A stretch of 64,000 nucleotides of DNA from Leifsonia sp. NPDC080035 (GTDB lineage Bacteria; Actinomycetota; Actinomycetes; Actinomycetales; Microbacteriaceae): contig NZ_CP157390.1 in the NCBI RefSeq assembly GCF_040050925.1, positions 2,232,001-2,296,000 of the forward strand, written 5' to 3'. The notes under the pieces are model-generated. The model made no database searches. It saw nothing but the letters and a program-made list of their open reading frames with translations, and was not told the DNA's origin. Below are positions 43,253 through 50,933 of the stretch, piece by piece. The translations under genes were made by a program, and so were the position numbers. Every line of letters starts with the position of its first letter. Positions within the stretch are counted from its first letter, which is position 1.

Positions 43253-44398
43253 ATGACCCACGGTTTCGCCACCCGCGCCATCCACGTCGGCCAGGAGTTC
43301 GACCCGACGACCGGCGCCATCATCCCGCCCATCTACCAGACCTCGACGTTCGTGCAGGACGGCGTCGGCGGCCTCCGCGGCGGCTACGAGTACGGGCGGG
43401 CGGGCAACCCGACCCGGACGTCGCTGGAGACCCTGCTCGCCTCGCTCGAGGGCGGCGTGCGCGGCCTCTCGTTCGCGTCCGGTCTGGCGGCGGAGGACGC
43501 GCTGCTGCGCGCCGTGCTGCGCCCGGGCGACCACGTGGTGCTCGGCAACGACGTGTACGGCGGCACCCACCGCCTGATCAACCGCATCCACGGCGCGTGG
43601 GATGTGCGCAACACGACGGTCGACCTCACCGATCTGGATGCCGTGCGCACCGCGCTGGCCGGCGATCGCACCCGCGTGCTCTGGATCGAGACGCCCAGCA
43701 ACCCGCTGATGAAGATCAGCGACCTCGCGGCCCTGGTCGAGCTGGGCCACGCTGCGGGAGCCCTCGTCGTCGTCGACAACACCTTCGCGTCGCCCGCCCT
43801 GCAGCAGCCGCTGTCGTTCGGGGCGGACGTGGTCGTCCACTCGACCACGAAGTACCTCGGCGGCCACTCCGACGTCATCGGCGGCGCCCTGGTCTTCGCG
43901 GACGAGGAGCTGGCGGAGAAGGTGCAGTTCATCCAGTTCGCGGCCGGTGCCGTGTCGGCGCCGATGGACGCGTGGCTCACCGTGCGCGGCATCAAGACCC
44001 TGGACGTGCGGATGCAGCGGCACAGCGCGAACGCGCAGGCGATCGCCGAGGCACTGGTGGGCCACGCCGGCATCGACGCCGTGTACTACCCGGGACTGCC
44101 CGGCCACCCCGGCCACGAGCTCGCGGTGAAGCAGATGAGCGGGTTCGGCGGGATGCTGTCGGTCGCGCTGAGCGGGGGCGCGGCCGCGGCCCGGCGGTTC
44201 GCGGAGTCCACCGAGGTGTTCCAGCTGGCCGAGTCGCTCGGCGGCGTCGAGTCGCTGATCGGCTACCCGGCCGAGATGACGCACGCGTCGGTGCGCGGCA
44301 CGGAGCTCGAGGTGCCGGACAACATCATCCGGCTCTCGGTCGGCATCGAGGACGCGGCGGACCTCCTCGCCGACGTGGAGCAGGCCCTCGCCCGCTGA
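43253..44398 (+). CDS. metB: Cystathionine gamma-synthase / gamma-lyase family
   Basis: This 381-residue PLP enzyme has the family Lys in HSTTKYLGGHSD, an N-terminal RAIHVGQEFDP motif and IYQTSTFVQ. In actinobacteria the cbs-metB pair interconverts cysteine and homocysteine; the family cannot be split into synthase and lyase by eye. AGGAAGA precedes the ATG. Confidence 0.92.
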   Translation: MTHGFATRAIHVGQEFDPTTGAIIPPIYQTSTFVQDGVGGLRGGYEYGRAGNPTRTSLETLLASLEGGVRGLSFASGLAAEDALLRAVLRPGDHVVLGNDVYGGTHRLINRIHGAWDVRNTTVDLTDLDAVRTALAGDRTRVLWIETPSNPLMKISDLAALVELGHAAGALVVVDNTFASPALQQPLSFGADVVVHSTTKYLGGHSDVIGGALVFADEELAEKVQFIQFAAGAVSAPMDAWLTVRGIKTLDVRMQRHSANAQAIAEALVGHAGIDAVYYPGLPGHPGHELAVKQMSGFGGMLSVALSGGAAAARRFAESTEVFQLAESLGGVESLIGYPAEMTHASVRGTELEVPDNIIRLSVGIEDAADLLADVEQALAR

Positions 44399-44411
44399 GC
44401 GGAGCACCCGC

Positions 44412-44472
44412 CGAGTACGCGGATTCTCTGCGTACTCGACGGTTTCGGGCTGATCTTCTGCGTATTCGACGG
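44412..44472. repeat. Short hairpin and 16-bp direct repeat upstream of VOC gene
   Basis: CGAGTACGCG (44412-44421) pairs with TGCGTACTCG at 9 of 10 positions. TCTGCGTACTCGACGG (44427-44442) recurs with one change at 44457-44472, a 30-bp period, directly upstream of the -10 TAAGGT. It could be the metB terminator, an operator for the VOC gene, or both. Confidence 0.6.
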
Positions 44473-44486
44473 CTAAGGTCGGGTGG

Positions 44487-44906
44487 GTGGAGCAGAGGCT
44501 GTCGCTGGTGACGTTGGGGGTTTCGGATCTCGCGCGGGCGCGCGCGTTCTACGAGGACGGGCTCGGCTGGGCACCGGCCGACGCCCCGGACGGGGTCGTC
44601 TTCTATCAGCTGCCGGGCATGGCGTTCGCGCTGTTCGGCCGCGACGACCTCGCCGAGGATGCGCGCCTGGAGATCGACGGTCGGTTCAGCGGCATCACCC
44701 TGGCCTGCAACCAGCGCACCGAGGCCGACGTGGATGCGGTGCTCGCGCAGGCGGAAGCCGCGGGCGCGCGCATCCTCAAGCCGGCGGAGCGGGTGTTCTG
44801 GGGCGGCTACTCGGGCTACTTCGCCGACCTCGACGGCCACGTCTGGGAGGTCGCGTACAACCCCGGCTGGGCCCTCGCGGAGGACGGCACGCTCACGCTC
44901 GGCTGA
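44487..44906 (+). CDS. VOC family protein (glyoxalase/bleomycin-resistance fold)
   Basis: A 139-residue single vicinal-oxygen-chelate protein with paired beta-alpha-beta-beta-beta modules (VTLGVSDLARARAFYEDGLG and GYFADLDGHVWEVAYNPG). Some relatives bind metals or antibiotics; substrate unknown. GTG is leaderless behind TAAGGT. Its 3' end overlaps the convergent HEAT-repeat gene by 14 bp. Confidence 0.87.
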   Translation: MEQRLSLVTLGVSDLARARAFYEDGLGWAPADAPDGVVFYQLPGMAFALFGRDDLAEDARLEIDGRFSGITLACNQRTEADVDAVLAQAEAAGARILKPAERVFWGGYSGYFADLDGHVWEVAYNPGWALAEDGTLTLG

Positions 44907-45672
44907 CAGCGTCCCGCGCGACGGCCAGCCGGTCGGCGAAGCGGGAGATCCTGGCCTTCGAGAGGTTCTGCTTCGCGATCCACCTGGCGTCCGCGTCGGA
45001 GGAGGTGGCAAGGCGCTCGAGCACCGGGATGCCGGCGTCGGGATGCGCGGCGGCGACGACGCTGACGGCGTAGCCGAGCGCCTGCCGCAGCACGCGCACG
45101 TCGTCGTCGCGGCGGTGCTCCGCCGGGACCGCCAGCAACAGGTCGGCGGCGTCCTCCACGATCCCGCACGCCTCGGCGGCCTGTGCAGGGTCCTTCAAGA
45201 GCGGCGGCTCCGCGACCGCAGCGACGGCAGCGCGCACGCGCAACGGGTCGCCCGAGCGCAGCCACGCGCGCACGGCCGGCACCCCGGCGCGCCAGTCCGC
45301 CGCCAGGACGCGCTGCATCCCGGTCGCCGCCAGCTCCCGCACCCGCCAGCGCGGGTCGGCTGCCGCGACGTCGAGCAGCGGGACCTCGCCGATCGCGCCG
45401 GCGGCGAGTGCCGCGGTCGCGGGCAGGAACTCGGCCGCGCCCTCCGGCACGGCGCCGGAGAAGCGCGGCGGCGAGGCGAGCCAGTCCGTCAGGAGCGCGA
45501 GAAGCGCATCCCTGTCCTCGGCGGGACGGGCGGCCGCGACGTCGGCGAACCGGTGCGCGAGCTCCAGGTTCGCCCGCGGCCCCGGCAGACGGCTGTCGGC
45601 GGCGAGTGCGGTCTCGAGCGCGGCACGGTCACCGTGCAGGGCGGCCGAGAGCAGGTCGGCTAGGGGCGGCAT
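44893..45672 (-). CDS. HEAT-repeat / DNA-alkylation-repair-like helical protein
   Basis: A 259-residue all-alpha protein with repeated helical units (for example DPRWRVRELAATGMQRVLA and DPLRVRAAVAAVAEP) resembling HEAT repeats; function may be scaffolding. TAGACT ends 7 nt before the ATG. It lacks recognisable catalytic motifs. Confidence 0.78.
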   Translation of the reverse strand: MPPLADLLSAALHGDRAALETALAADSRLPGPRANLELAHRFADVAAARPAEDRDALLALLTDWLASPPRFSGAVPEGAAEFLPATAALAAGAIGEVPLLDVAAADPRWRVRELAATGMQRVLAADWRAGVPAVRAWLRSGDPLRVRAAVAAVAEPPLLKDPAQAAEACGIVEDAADLLLAVPAEHRRDDDVRVLRQALGYAVSVVAAAHPDAGIPVLERLATSSDADARWIAKQNLSKARISRFADRLAVARDAVSRA

Positions 45673-45723
45673 GGTGCGGAGTCTAGCCGTCGCGTCCGGC
45701 CGCGGATGCGGGAAGATCGGGGG

Positions 45724-46230
45724 ATGACGAGCATCCGGCCGGCCGGCCCCTCCGACGCGGCGCACGTGCTCCGCCTCTTCGACGACGCCATCGCCTGGTT
45801 CGCCACCATCGGCAACACCCGCCAGTGGGGCACCGAGCCGTTGTCGGCGCAACCGAAGCAGGTGAGCAGGGTGGAGGGCTGGGTGGCGGAACCGGGCGCG
45901 TGGATCGCCGAGCATCCCGAGGCCGGGCCCGTCGGCTTCCTCGTGCTCGGCGAGCCGACCGACTACGTGTGGCCCGCCGACGAGCCGGAGCTGTATGTGC
46001 GGGTGCTGATCGGCTCCCGCGACCCGCGCGGGAAGGGCGTCGGACGCGCCCTGCTGCGCTTCGCCGACGAGCAGGCGGAGGCGGCGGGCGTCGGGCTGCT
46101 GCGCGTCGACTGCTACGCGGGCGCGTCCGGCGACCTCGTCCGGTTCTACGAGTCCTGCGGCTACGAGCGGACCGAGACGTTCACGGTCGGGGACTGGCCG
46201 GGCCAGGTGCTGGCGCGCCGCGTCCGCTGA
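45724..46230 (+). CDS. GNAT family N-acetyltransferase
   Basis: A 168-residue acetyltransferase with the acetyl-CoA motif RDPRGKGVGRALLRFADEQA and a late FYESCGYERTE. Substrate unknown. The start ATG is separated from the divergent HEAT gene by 51 bp. Confidence 0.88.
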   Translation: MTSIRPAGPSDAAHVLRLFDDAIAWFATIGNTRQWGTEPLSAQPKQVSRVEGWVAEPGAWIAEHPEAGPVGFLVLGEPTDYVWPADEPELYVRVLIGSRDPRGKGVGRALLRFADEQAEAAGVGLLRVDCYAGASGDLVRFYESCGYERTETFTVGDWPGQVLARRVR

Positions 46231-46293
46231 CAGCGTGCGCCAAGCCGCACACGGGGTATTGCCGGAGGGCGCGCCGGCACGGATAGTGGTCTC

Positions 46294-47409
46294 GTGAGGA
46301 CCTTGGGGGTGGAGGAGGAGCTTCTCCTCGTGGATTCGCGCGGGCTTGCGACCCCGGTGGCGCCGCTCGCGCTCGCCGACCGGCCGGACGGCGAGGCCGG
46401 GGCGCGCCTCAGCGCCGAGATCCAGCAGGAGATGATCGAGACCCAGACGCGCCCGCACACGGACAACGACCTCATCCTCGCCGACATCGTCGCGGGCCGA
46501 CAGCTCGCCGACGCCCTGGCGCGGCCGCACGGCGCCCGCGCGGCCGCGGTGGCCATGTCCCCGATGCGGCTGCGGCCGCACGTGACGGAGGACCCGCGCT
46601 ACGCGAAGATGCTGGAGCGCTACGGACTCACCGCCCGTGGCACGCTGGTGTGCGGATGCCACGTCCACGTCGCCATCGAGTCGCGGGAGGAGGGCGTCGC
46701 CATCCTCGACCGCATCCGCAACTGGCTGCCGGTGCTGCTGGCGCTGAGCGTGAACTCGCCGTTCTTCGGTGGTGCCGACACCGGCCACGCCAGTTACCGG
46801 TTCGTCGCGTGGCACCAGTGGCAGAGCGCGGGCCCGACCGACCTGTTCGGCTCCGTGGAGGCCTACGACCGGTTCGAGCGGTTGCTGGTGGACACCGGGG
46901 TTATTCTGGACAAGGGGATGCTCTACCTGGACGCCCGGCTCTCGCACAAGCAGCCGACGGTCGAGGTGCGCGTCGCGGACGTCTGCCTCGACGCCAGGGA
47001 CACGGTGGTGCTCGCCGCCCTCGTGCGCGGGCTCGTCGACACCGCGGTCGCCGAGTGGCGCGCGGGGATCGCGCCCCTGCCCGTCCCGTCCGCGGCGCTG
47101 CGGCTCGCCGAGTGGCAGGCGGCGCTCACAGGAACGAGCGGGAGCCTGCCCCACCCCGTGACCGGCCGCGAGGTGCCGGCGGCGGATGCGGTGCACGCGC
47201 TGGTGTCGCACACCGGCGCTGCGCTCGCGGCGAACGGCGACCTCGCGCGCGTGCGCGAAGGCGTCTCCCGCATCCTCGCGACCGGCGGCGGCGCGGGGAT
47301 GCAGCGCGCCGCGTTCGCCCGCCGGGGCCGGATGCGGGACGTGGTCGCCTCCGCTGTGGCGGCGACGCACGAGCTCGGCGAGGAGGACGACGACCGTTTC
47401 GTCGCCTGA
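46294..47409 (+). CDS. ybdK: Glutamate-cysteine-ligase-like carboxylate-amine ligase (YbdK type)
   Basis: A 371-residue GCS2-family protein. It starts GVEEELLLVD, contains QEMIETQTRPH and GCHVHVAIES and ends in an acidic tail. Members ligate Glu to amines or Cys, but actinobacteria normally make mycothiol, so the physiological role is uncertain. GTG start lies 6 nt after GATAGT. Confidence 0.88.
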   Translation: MRTLGVEEELLLVDSRGLATPVAPLALADRPDGEAGARLSAEIQQEMIETQTRPHTDNDLILADIVAGRQLADALARPHGARAAAVAMSPMRLRPHVTEDPRYAKMLERYGLTARGTLVCGCHVHVAIESREEGVAILDRIRNWLPVLLALSVNSPFFGGADTGHASYRFVAWHQWQSAGPTDLFGSVEAYDRFERLLVDTGVILDKGMLYLDARLSHKQPTVEVRVADVCLDARDTVVLAALVRGLVDTAVAEWRAGIAPLPVPSAALRLAEWQAALTGTSGSLPHPVTGREVPAADAVHALVSHTGAALAANGDLARVREGVSRILATGGGAGMQRAAFARRGRMRDVVASAVAATHELGEEDDDRFVA

Positions 47410-47418
47410 GGCGACAGT

Positions 47419-47436
47419 CCCTTCCGCGCGGAAGGG
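47419..47436 (+). terminator. 8-bp stem-loop
   Basis: CCCTTCCG-CG-CGGAAGGG, just after the ligase stop and immediately before the promoter of the next small gene. Confidence 0.55.
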
Positions 47437-47456
47437 ATCGCGCCTATCCTGCGGAC

Positions 47457-47726
47457 ATGACGGGGAAGGAACTCGCACACCAGCACGCCGTCTACTCGTA
47501 CGGCTCGCTGCCGCTGACGCTCATGTACAGCCCGACGGCGACCGCGGCGTGGGAGGTGTACTTCGGTGGCGAGTACCTGGGCCTGATCGAGGAGACGCAC
47601 CAGGAGGGCGCGCTGTTCCCCGCCTTCGTCGCCCGCCTGCCCGGCGAGGAGGAGACCGGCGACGGGACCCCGGCCCGCGACTGGCGGATCGCGGTGGAGG
47701 TCCTCGCCGAGAACGCCGGGTTGTGA
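47457..47726 (+). CDS. Small conserved-looking protein, unknown
   Basis: An 89-residue soluble protein whose start lies 6 nt after TATCCT (leaderless). The central segment WEVYFGGEYLGLIEETHQEG suggests a small beta-rich domain. No family is recognised. Confidence 0.7.
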   Translation: MTGKELAHQHAVYSYGSLPLTLMYSPTATAAWEVYFGGEYLGLIEETHQEGALFPAFVARLPGEEETGDGTPARDWRIAVEVLAENAGL

Positions 47727-47761
47727 GGGTCCCGCTCGCGCTGCGCCGCTAGGGTGTGGGG

Positions 47762-48124
47762 ATGCGTTCAGGCTTTGGCGGCGGCCGACGCGTCCTCGCC
47801 GCCGTCGGCGGCATCGCCGTGCTCGCAGCGGTGCTGTTCTTCGTCTCCGGTGCGTGGGTCCCATGGTGGGACGGCATCACGATGGGCGGCATCGACAGAA
47901 CAGTCATGAACGACACGACGCACACGATCACATGGCACTGCGGGACCGGTGATCGGCCGATGCGGCCGGGCGAGACGGAGACCCTGCACTTCGCGACCCA
48001 GTCCCTCGACGAGAGCGCCTGCAGCCGGGCCGACGACATCGAACTCTGCGTGGACACGAACGGACCGGAGCGCGGCCGAGCGGTGCCGGCCTCCGACGCC
48101 GTGCGGGAGTGGGCCTGCACGTGA
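47762..48124 (+). CDS. Membrane-anchored or secreted small protein with four Cys
   Basis: The 120 residues comprise an N-terminal hydrophobic segment (about 11-31) and an extracytoplasmic domain containing four Cys (WHCGT, SACSR, ELCVD, WACT) that could form two disulfides. TAGGGT ends 6 nt before the ATG. No family is recognised. Confidence 0.68.
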   Translation: MRSGFGGGRRVLAAVGGIAVLAAVLFFVSGAWVPWWDGITMGGIDRTVMNDTTHTITWHCGTGDRPMRPGETETLHFATQSLDESACSRADDIELCVDTNGPERGRAVPASDAVREWACT

Positions 48125-48227
48125 CTCCCGCCGCTCAGCGCCGCAGAGAGCCGAGATGGTGGTTTGCTCATCCTCGTCGGCCGGACGTCCGGCGGGTTCC
48201 CGGGGAAGCCGGCGTAGCGTTGAGCAT

Positions 48228-49157
48228 GTGGACGACCTCAGGCGCGTGCGGAGCCGCACGAACGACCCCGCCGAAGCGGATGCCCTCCTGCGGGAGGCGA
48301 ACGGGCGATTCGCGTTCTCCCGGGACCCGGGAGCGGACTTCACCTTCGATGTGAAGCAGGACGGCGACGATGAGCTGTCCGTCGGCCTCTACCGCATCGG
48401 CGGCCGCTGGGAGTCGGACGGCGAGTTCGACCAGTTCTCCCTGTCGGCCGTGTTCTCCGGCGACTACGCCTGGGAGATCGACGGCGACCGGGACTCGTCG
48501 TACCGGATGCCGTTCCTCTCCCGTCCGGGCCACGACCTGTTCGGTCATGGCCGCGACCTCTCCATCGTCAACATCTACATCTCGGCCGAGAAGCTGGGGG
48601 AGGTGGCGCGCGTCGTCTACGCGGACGACGCGATCGTCCCCGAGTTCGCGTCGCCTCGCCCGGTGAGCCCCGACAAGGGACGCTGGGCGCAGCAGGTGGC
48701 GCAGGTGGCGGCCGAGTTCGTCCGGTCGGGCACGATCGACAACAGCATGGTCCGCGCCGGTCTCTTCCACACCGTCGCCCTGGCCGTGCTGGAGTGCTTC
48801 CCGCTGACAGGCCAGCGCGAGGACCGGCCGACGACGGCGCAGGGGCAGAGGCAGGTGCACCGCCGCGCGATGCGGTTCGTGGACGACAACCTCTCGCTGC
48901 CGATCACGCCGGCTGATCTCGCCGCCGCAGCCGGGACCAGCCTGTTCGGGCTGGACGCCGCGTTCCGCGCCCACACCGGATCCAGCTCGGGCGCGTACCT
49001 CCGCCAGGCGCGGCTGTCGGCGGCGCACGCCGACCGGATGCGCGGCCCGGTCGAGACGGACGCGGTCGTCGCCGCCCGCTGGGGCTTCGCCTCCGCGGAC
49101 CGGTTCCGGCGCGCGTACGACGCCGTCTATGGCCCGGAGGAGCCTCCCGCCGCCTGA
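48228..49157 (+). CDS. AraC family transcriptional regulator
   Basis: This 309-residue protein has an N-terminal AraC-binding-like sensor domain (residues 1-190) and a C-terminal pair of helix-turn-helix motifs (LSLPITPADLAAAAGTSLFG and ARWGFASADRFRRAYDAVYG). GTG start, 7 nt after TAGCGT. No adjacent operon suggests its target. Confidence 0.86.
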   Translation: MDDLRRVRSRTNDPAEADALLREANGRFAFSRDPGADFTFDVKQDGDDELSVGLYRIGGRWESDGEFDQFSLSAVFSGDYAWEIDGDRDSSYRMPFLSRPGHDLFGHGRDLSIVNIYISAEKLGEVARVVYADDAIVPEFASPRPVSPDKGRWAQQVAQVAAEFVRSGTIDNSMVRAGLFHTVALAVLECFPLTGQREDRPTTAQGQRQVHRRAMRFVDDNLSLPITPADLAAAAGTSLFGLDAAFRAHTGSSSGAYLRQARLSAAHADRMRGPVETDAVVAARWGFASADRFRRAYDAVYGPEEPPAA

Positions 49158-49182
49158 CCCCGCGGCTGTCGGCCGCGACGGG

Positions 49183-49389
49183 TCAGAACGCGAACTGCGA
49201 CCACTCGTCTCTGGCCAGGTGGACCCGCTCGCCGAACCTCTCGACGATCCACTCCTTTGGCGTTCCGCTCAGATATGTGCAGAGCACCGTCTCGCTGCTC
49301 CAGCCATCGGCCGAACGAACCCAGCGGACAAGATGGATGTCCTGTCCCGCTTTCGGTGCGTTCCCGATCGGTGTGTCGTAGGTCGTCAT
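49183..49389 (-). CDS. Small hypothetical protein
   Basis: A 68-residue protein starting MTTYDTPIGNAPKAG, with several Trp and a basic/acidic C-terminus (EWIVERFGERVHLARDEW). A longer in-frame ATG exists upstream, but the ATG at 49389 has GGAGGGG at good spacing. The 50-nt 5' leader contains a stem (TGCCAA...TTGGCA). No family is recognised. Confidence 0.65.
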   Translation of the reverse strand: MTTYDTPIGNAPKAGQDIHLVRWVRSADGWSSETVLCTYLSGTPKEWIVERFGERVHLARDEWSQFAF

Positions 49390-49445
49390 GCGGCACCCCT
49401 CCCCAGATGTGCTGCCAACGCCCCCCAAGAGGGGCCCTTGGCACG

Positions 49446-49475
49446 ACCTTAGTGGGGTACAGCGCCGGGGTACAA
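49446..49475 (-). promoter_or_regulatory. Promoter with repeated TGTACCCC
   Basis: On the minus strand, -35 TTGTAC and -10 TAAGGT are separated by 18 nt upstream of the 68-residue protein gene. The octamer TGTACCCC is repeated with a 13-bp period across the -35/spacer, as for a regulator binding one face. Confidence 0.5.
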
Positions 49476-49502
49476 GTGTTTTCGGGTGAACGGTGGGCGA
49501 CG

Positions 49503-49664
49503 TCAGGTCGTCGGGTCGTCCTCGTCGCCGGCGGCCGCGTCGTCCCTGGGCTCGACGACACCGTCGGCGTCGTACGGGCCGCCGCCCTCGCCCTCGGCGA
49601 GCGCATCGATGTCGATCGGTTCACCCGACGGGGTCTCGGGGAAGTTCTCTTTCGCGTCGGTCAT
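49503..49664 (-). CDS. Very acidic 53-residue protein
   Basis: A short frame begins at an ATG 7 nt after TACCAT, immediately downstream of trxA. The product (start MTDAKENFPETPSGEPIDID, end AAGDEDDPTT) is rich in Asp/Glu/Gly with no hydrophobic core, so it is probably disordered. It is too short to be found by length alone; the promoter geometry is the main support. No family is recognised. Confidence 0.55.
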   Translation of the reverse strand: MTDAKENFPETPSGEPIDIDALAEGEGGGPYDADGVVEPRDDAAAGDEDDPTT

Positions 49665-49688
49665 GCCCGGAATGGTACGCCGGGAGGC

Positions 49689-50075
49689 CTACTCGGCAGA
49701 GGGGGTCTCCGCCTTCGCCTGCGCCTCGGCGATCGACGCGCGCACGGCGTCCATGTCGAGCGCCTTGACCTGGCCGATCAGGTCCTGCAGCGCCGGCTCC
49801 GGCAGCGCGCCTGGCTGGGAGAAGACGAGGATGCCGTCGCGGAACGCCATCAGGGTCGGGATCGAGGTGATGCCCGCCGAGGCGGCGAGCGCCTGCTGCG
49901 CCTCGGTGTCCACCTTGCCGAACACGGCGTCGGTGTGCTGCTCGGACGCCTTCTCGAAGACCGGGCCGAACATGCGGCACGGGCCGCACCACTCCGCCCA
50001 GAAGTCGACGAAGACGATGTCGTTCTCGGTGATCTTGGACTCGATGTTCGCGGCGGTCAGCTCGACGGTGGCCAT
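49689..50075 (-). CDS. trxA: Thioredoxin
   Basis: A 128-residue thioredoxin with the redox motif WAEWCGPCRM, cis-Pro loop ITSIPTLMAF and a C-terminal acidic extension of about 20 residues. The ATG has AAGGGGG upstream. It reduces disulfides in cytoplasmic proteins. Confidence 0.95.
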   Translation of the reverse strand: MATVELTAANIESKITENDIVFVDFWAEWCGPCRMFGPVFEKASEQHTDAVFGKVDTEAQQALAASAGITSIPTLMAFRDGILVFSQPGALPEPALQDLIGQVKALDMDAVRASIAEAQAKAETPSAE

Positions 50076-50258
50076 GGGTGTCCCCCTTCGGGATCGGGTT
50101 GCTCGGTGAAGGGAACGGTACGCCCGGCCGTCGAATTCCTCCCTGGGCGGCACCTGGGAGGGTGGCTGGGAGCGCGCCGGGGACGGCGGGGACCGCTGCC
50201 GCGGATCGAGCAGCTTTGGAGAAGCGTGCAGGCAACCCGCGGAAATAGCGTTGCCGGC

Positions 50259-50888
50259 ATGACATCCATCGAACACATCACCCTGGAGGTGGCCGACACC
50301 GCGGCCGCCGAGCGCTTCTACGCCGAGGCCTTCGGGCTCGGCGACCTCCTCCGCTTCCGCGAGGCGGCGGAGCCGTCCACGGGCTTCCGCGGATTCACCC
50401 TCTCGATCATCGTGTCCCAGCCCGCGGATGTTCACGCGTTCGTGGATGCGGCCATCGCCGCGGGCGCGACCGTGCTGAAGCCCGTCTCGTCGTCGCTGTG
50501 GGGCGTCGGCGGCTCCGTCCAGGCCCCCGACGGGACGATCTGGAAGGTCGCCACCTCCGGCAAGAAGGACACCCGTCCCGCCCGGAAGAAGGCGGACTCG
50601 GTCGTGCTCCTCGTCGGGGCCGACGACGTGAAGGCCAGCAAGCGGTTCTACGTCGAGCGCGGTCTCACCGTCGGCAAGAGCTTCGGCTCCTACGTGGACT
50701 TCGCGCTGACCGGCAGCCCGATCGGCTTCGGCCTCTACAAGCGGGCCGCCCTGGCCAAGGACGCCGGAGTACCCGTCGAGGGGAGCGGCTCGCACCGCAT
50801 CCAGGTCGGCTGGGACGGCGCCGCCGGCACCGACCCGGACGGCTTCGCCTGGACGACGGCCGGCGTCTCCAGCGGCGCCGCATCCTGA
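50259..50888 (+). CDS. VOC family protein, two-module glyoxalase fold
   Basis: The 209 residues contain two related halves (HITLEVADTAAAERFYAEAF and VVLLVGADDVKASKRFYVER), a VOC tandem joined by a Lys/Arg linker (TSGKKDTRPARKKA). Leaderless ATG 7 nt after TAGCGT. Ligand unknown. Confidence 0.88.
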   Translation: MTSIEHITLEVADTAAAERFYAEAFGLGDLLRFREAAEPSTGFRGFTLSIIVSQPADVHAFVDAAIAAGATVLKPVSSSLWGVGGSVQAPDGTIWKVATSGKKDTRPARKKADSVVLLVGADDVKASKRFYVERGLTVGKSFGSYVDFALTGSPIGFGLYKRAALAKDAGVPVEGSGSHRIQVGWDGAAGTDPDGFAWTTAGVSSGAAS

Positions 50889-50902
50889 CGACGTGAGAAC
50901 GG

Positions 50903-50928
50903 GGCCGCCGCCGGGCGCGGCGGCGGCC
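50903..50928. terminator. 10-bp GC stem-loop between convergent genes
   Basis: GGCCGCCGCC pairs perfectly with GGCGGCGGCC across a 6-nt loop; located between the VOC gene and the surface-protein gene and probably ends both transcripts. Confidence 0.75.
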
Positions 50929-50933
50929 TCCGG

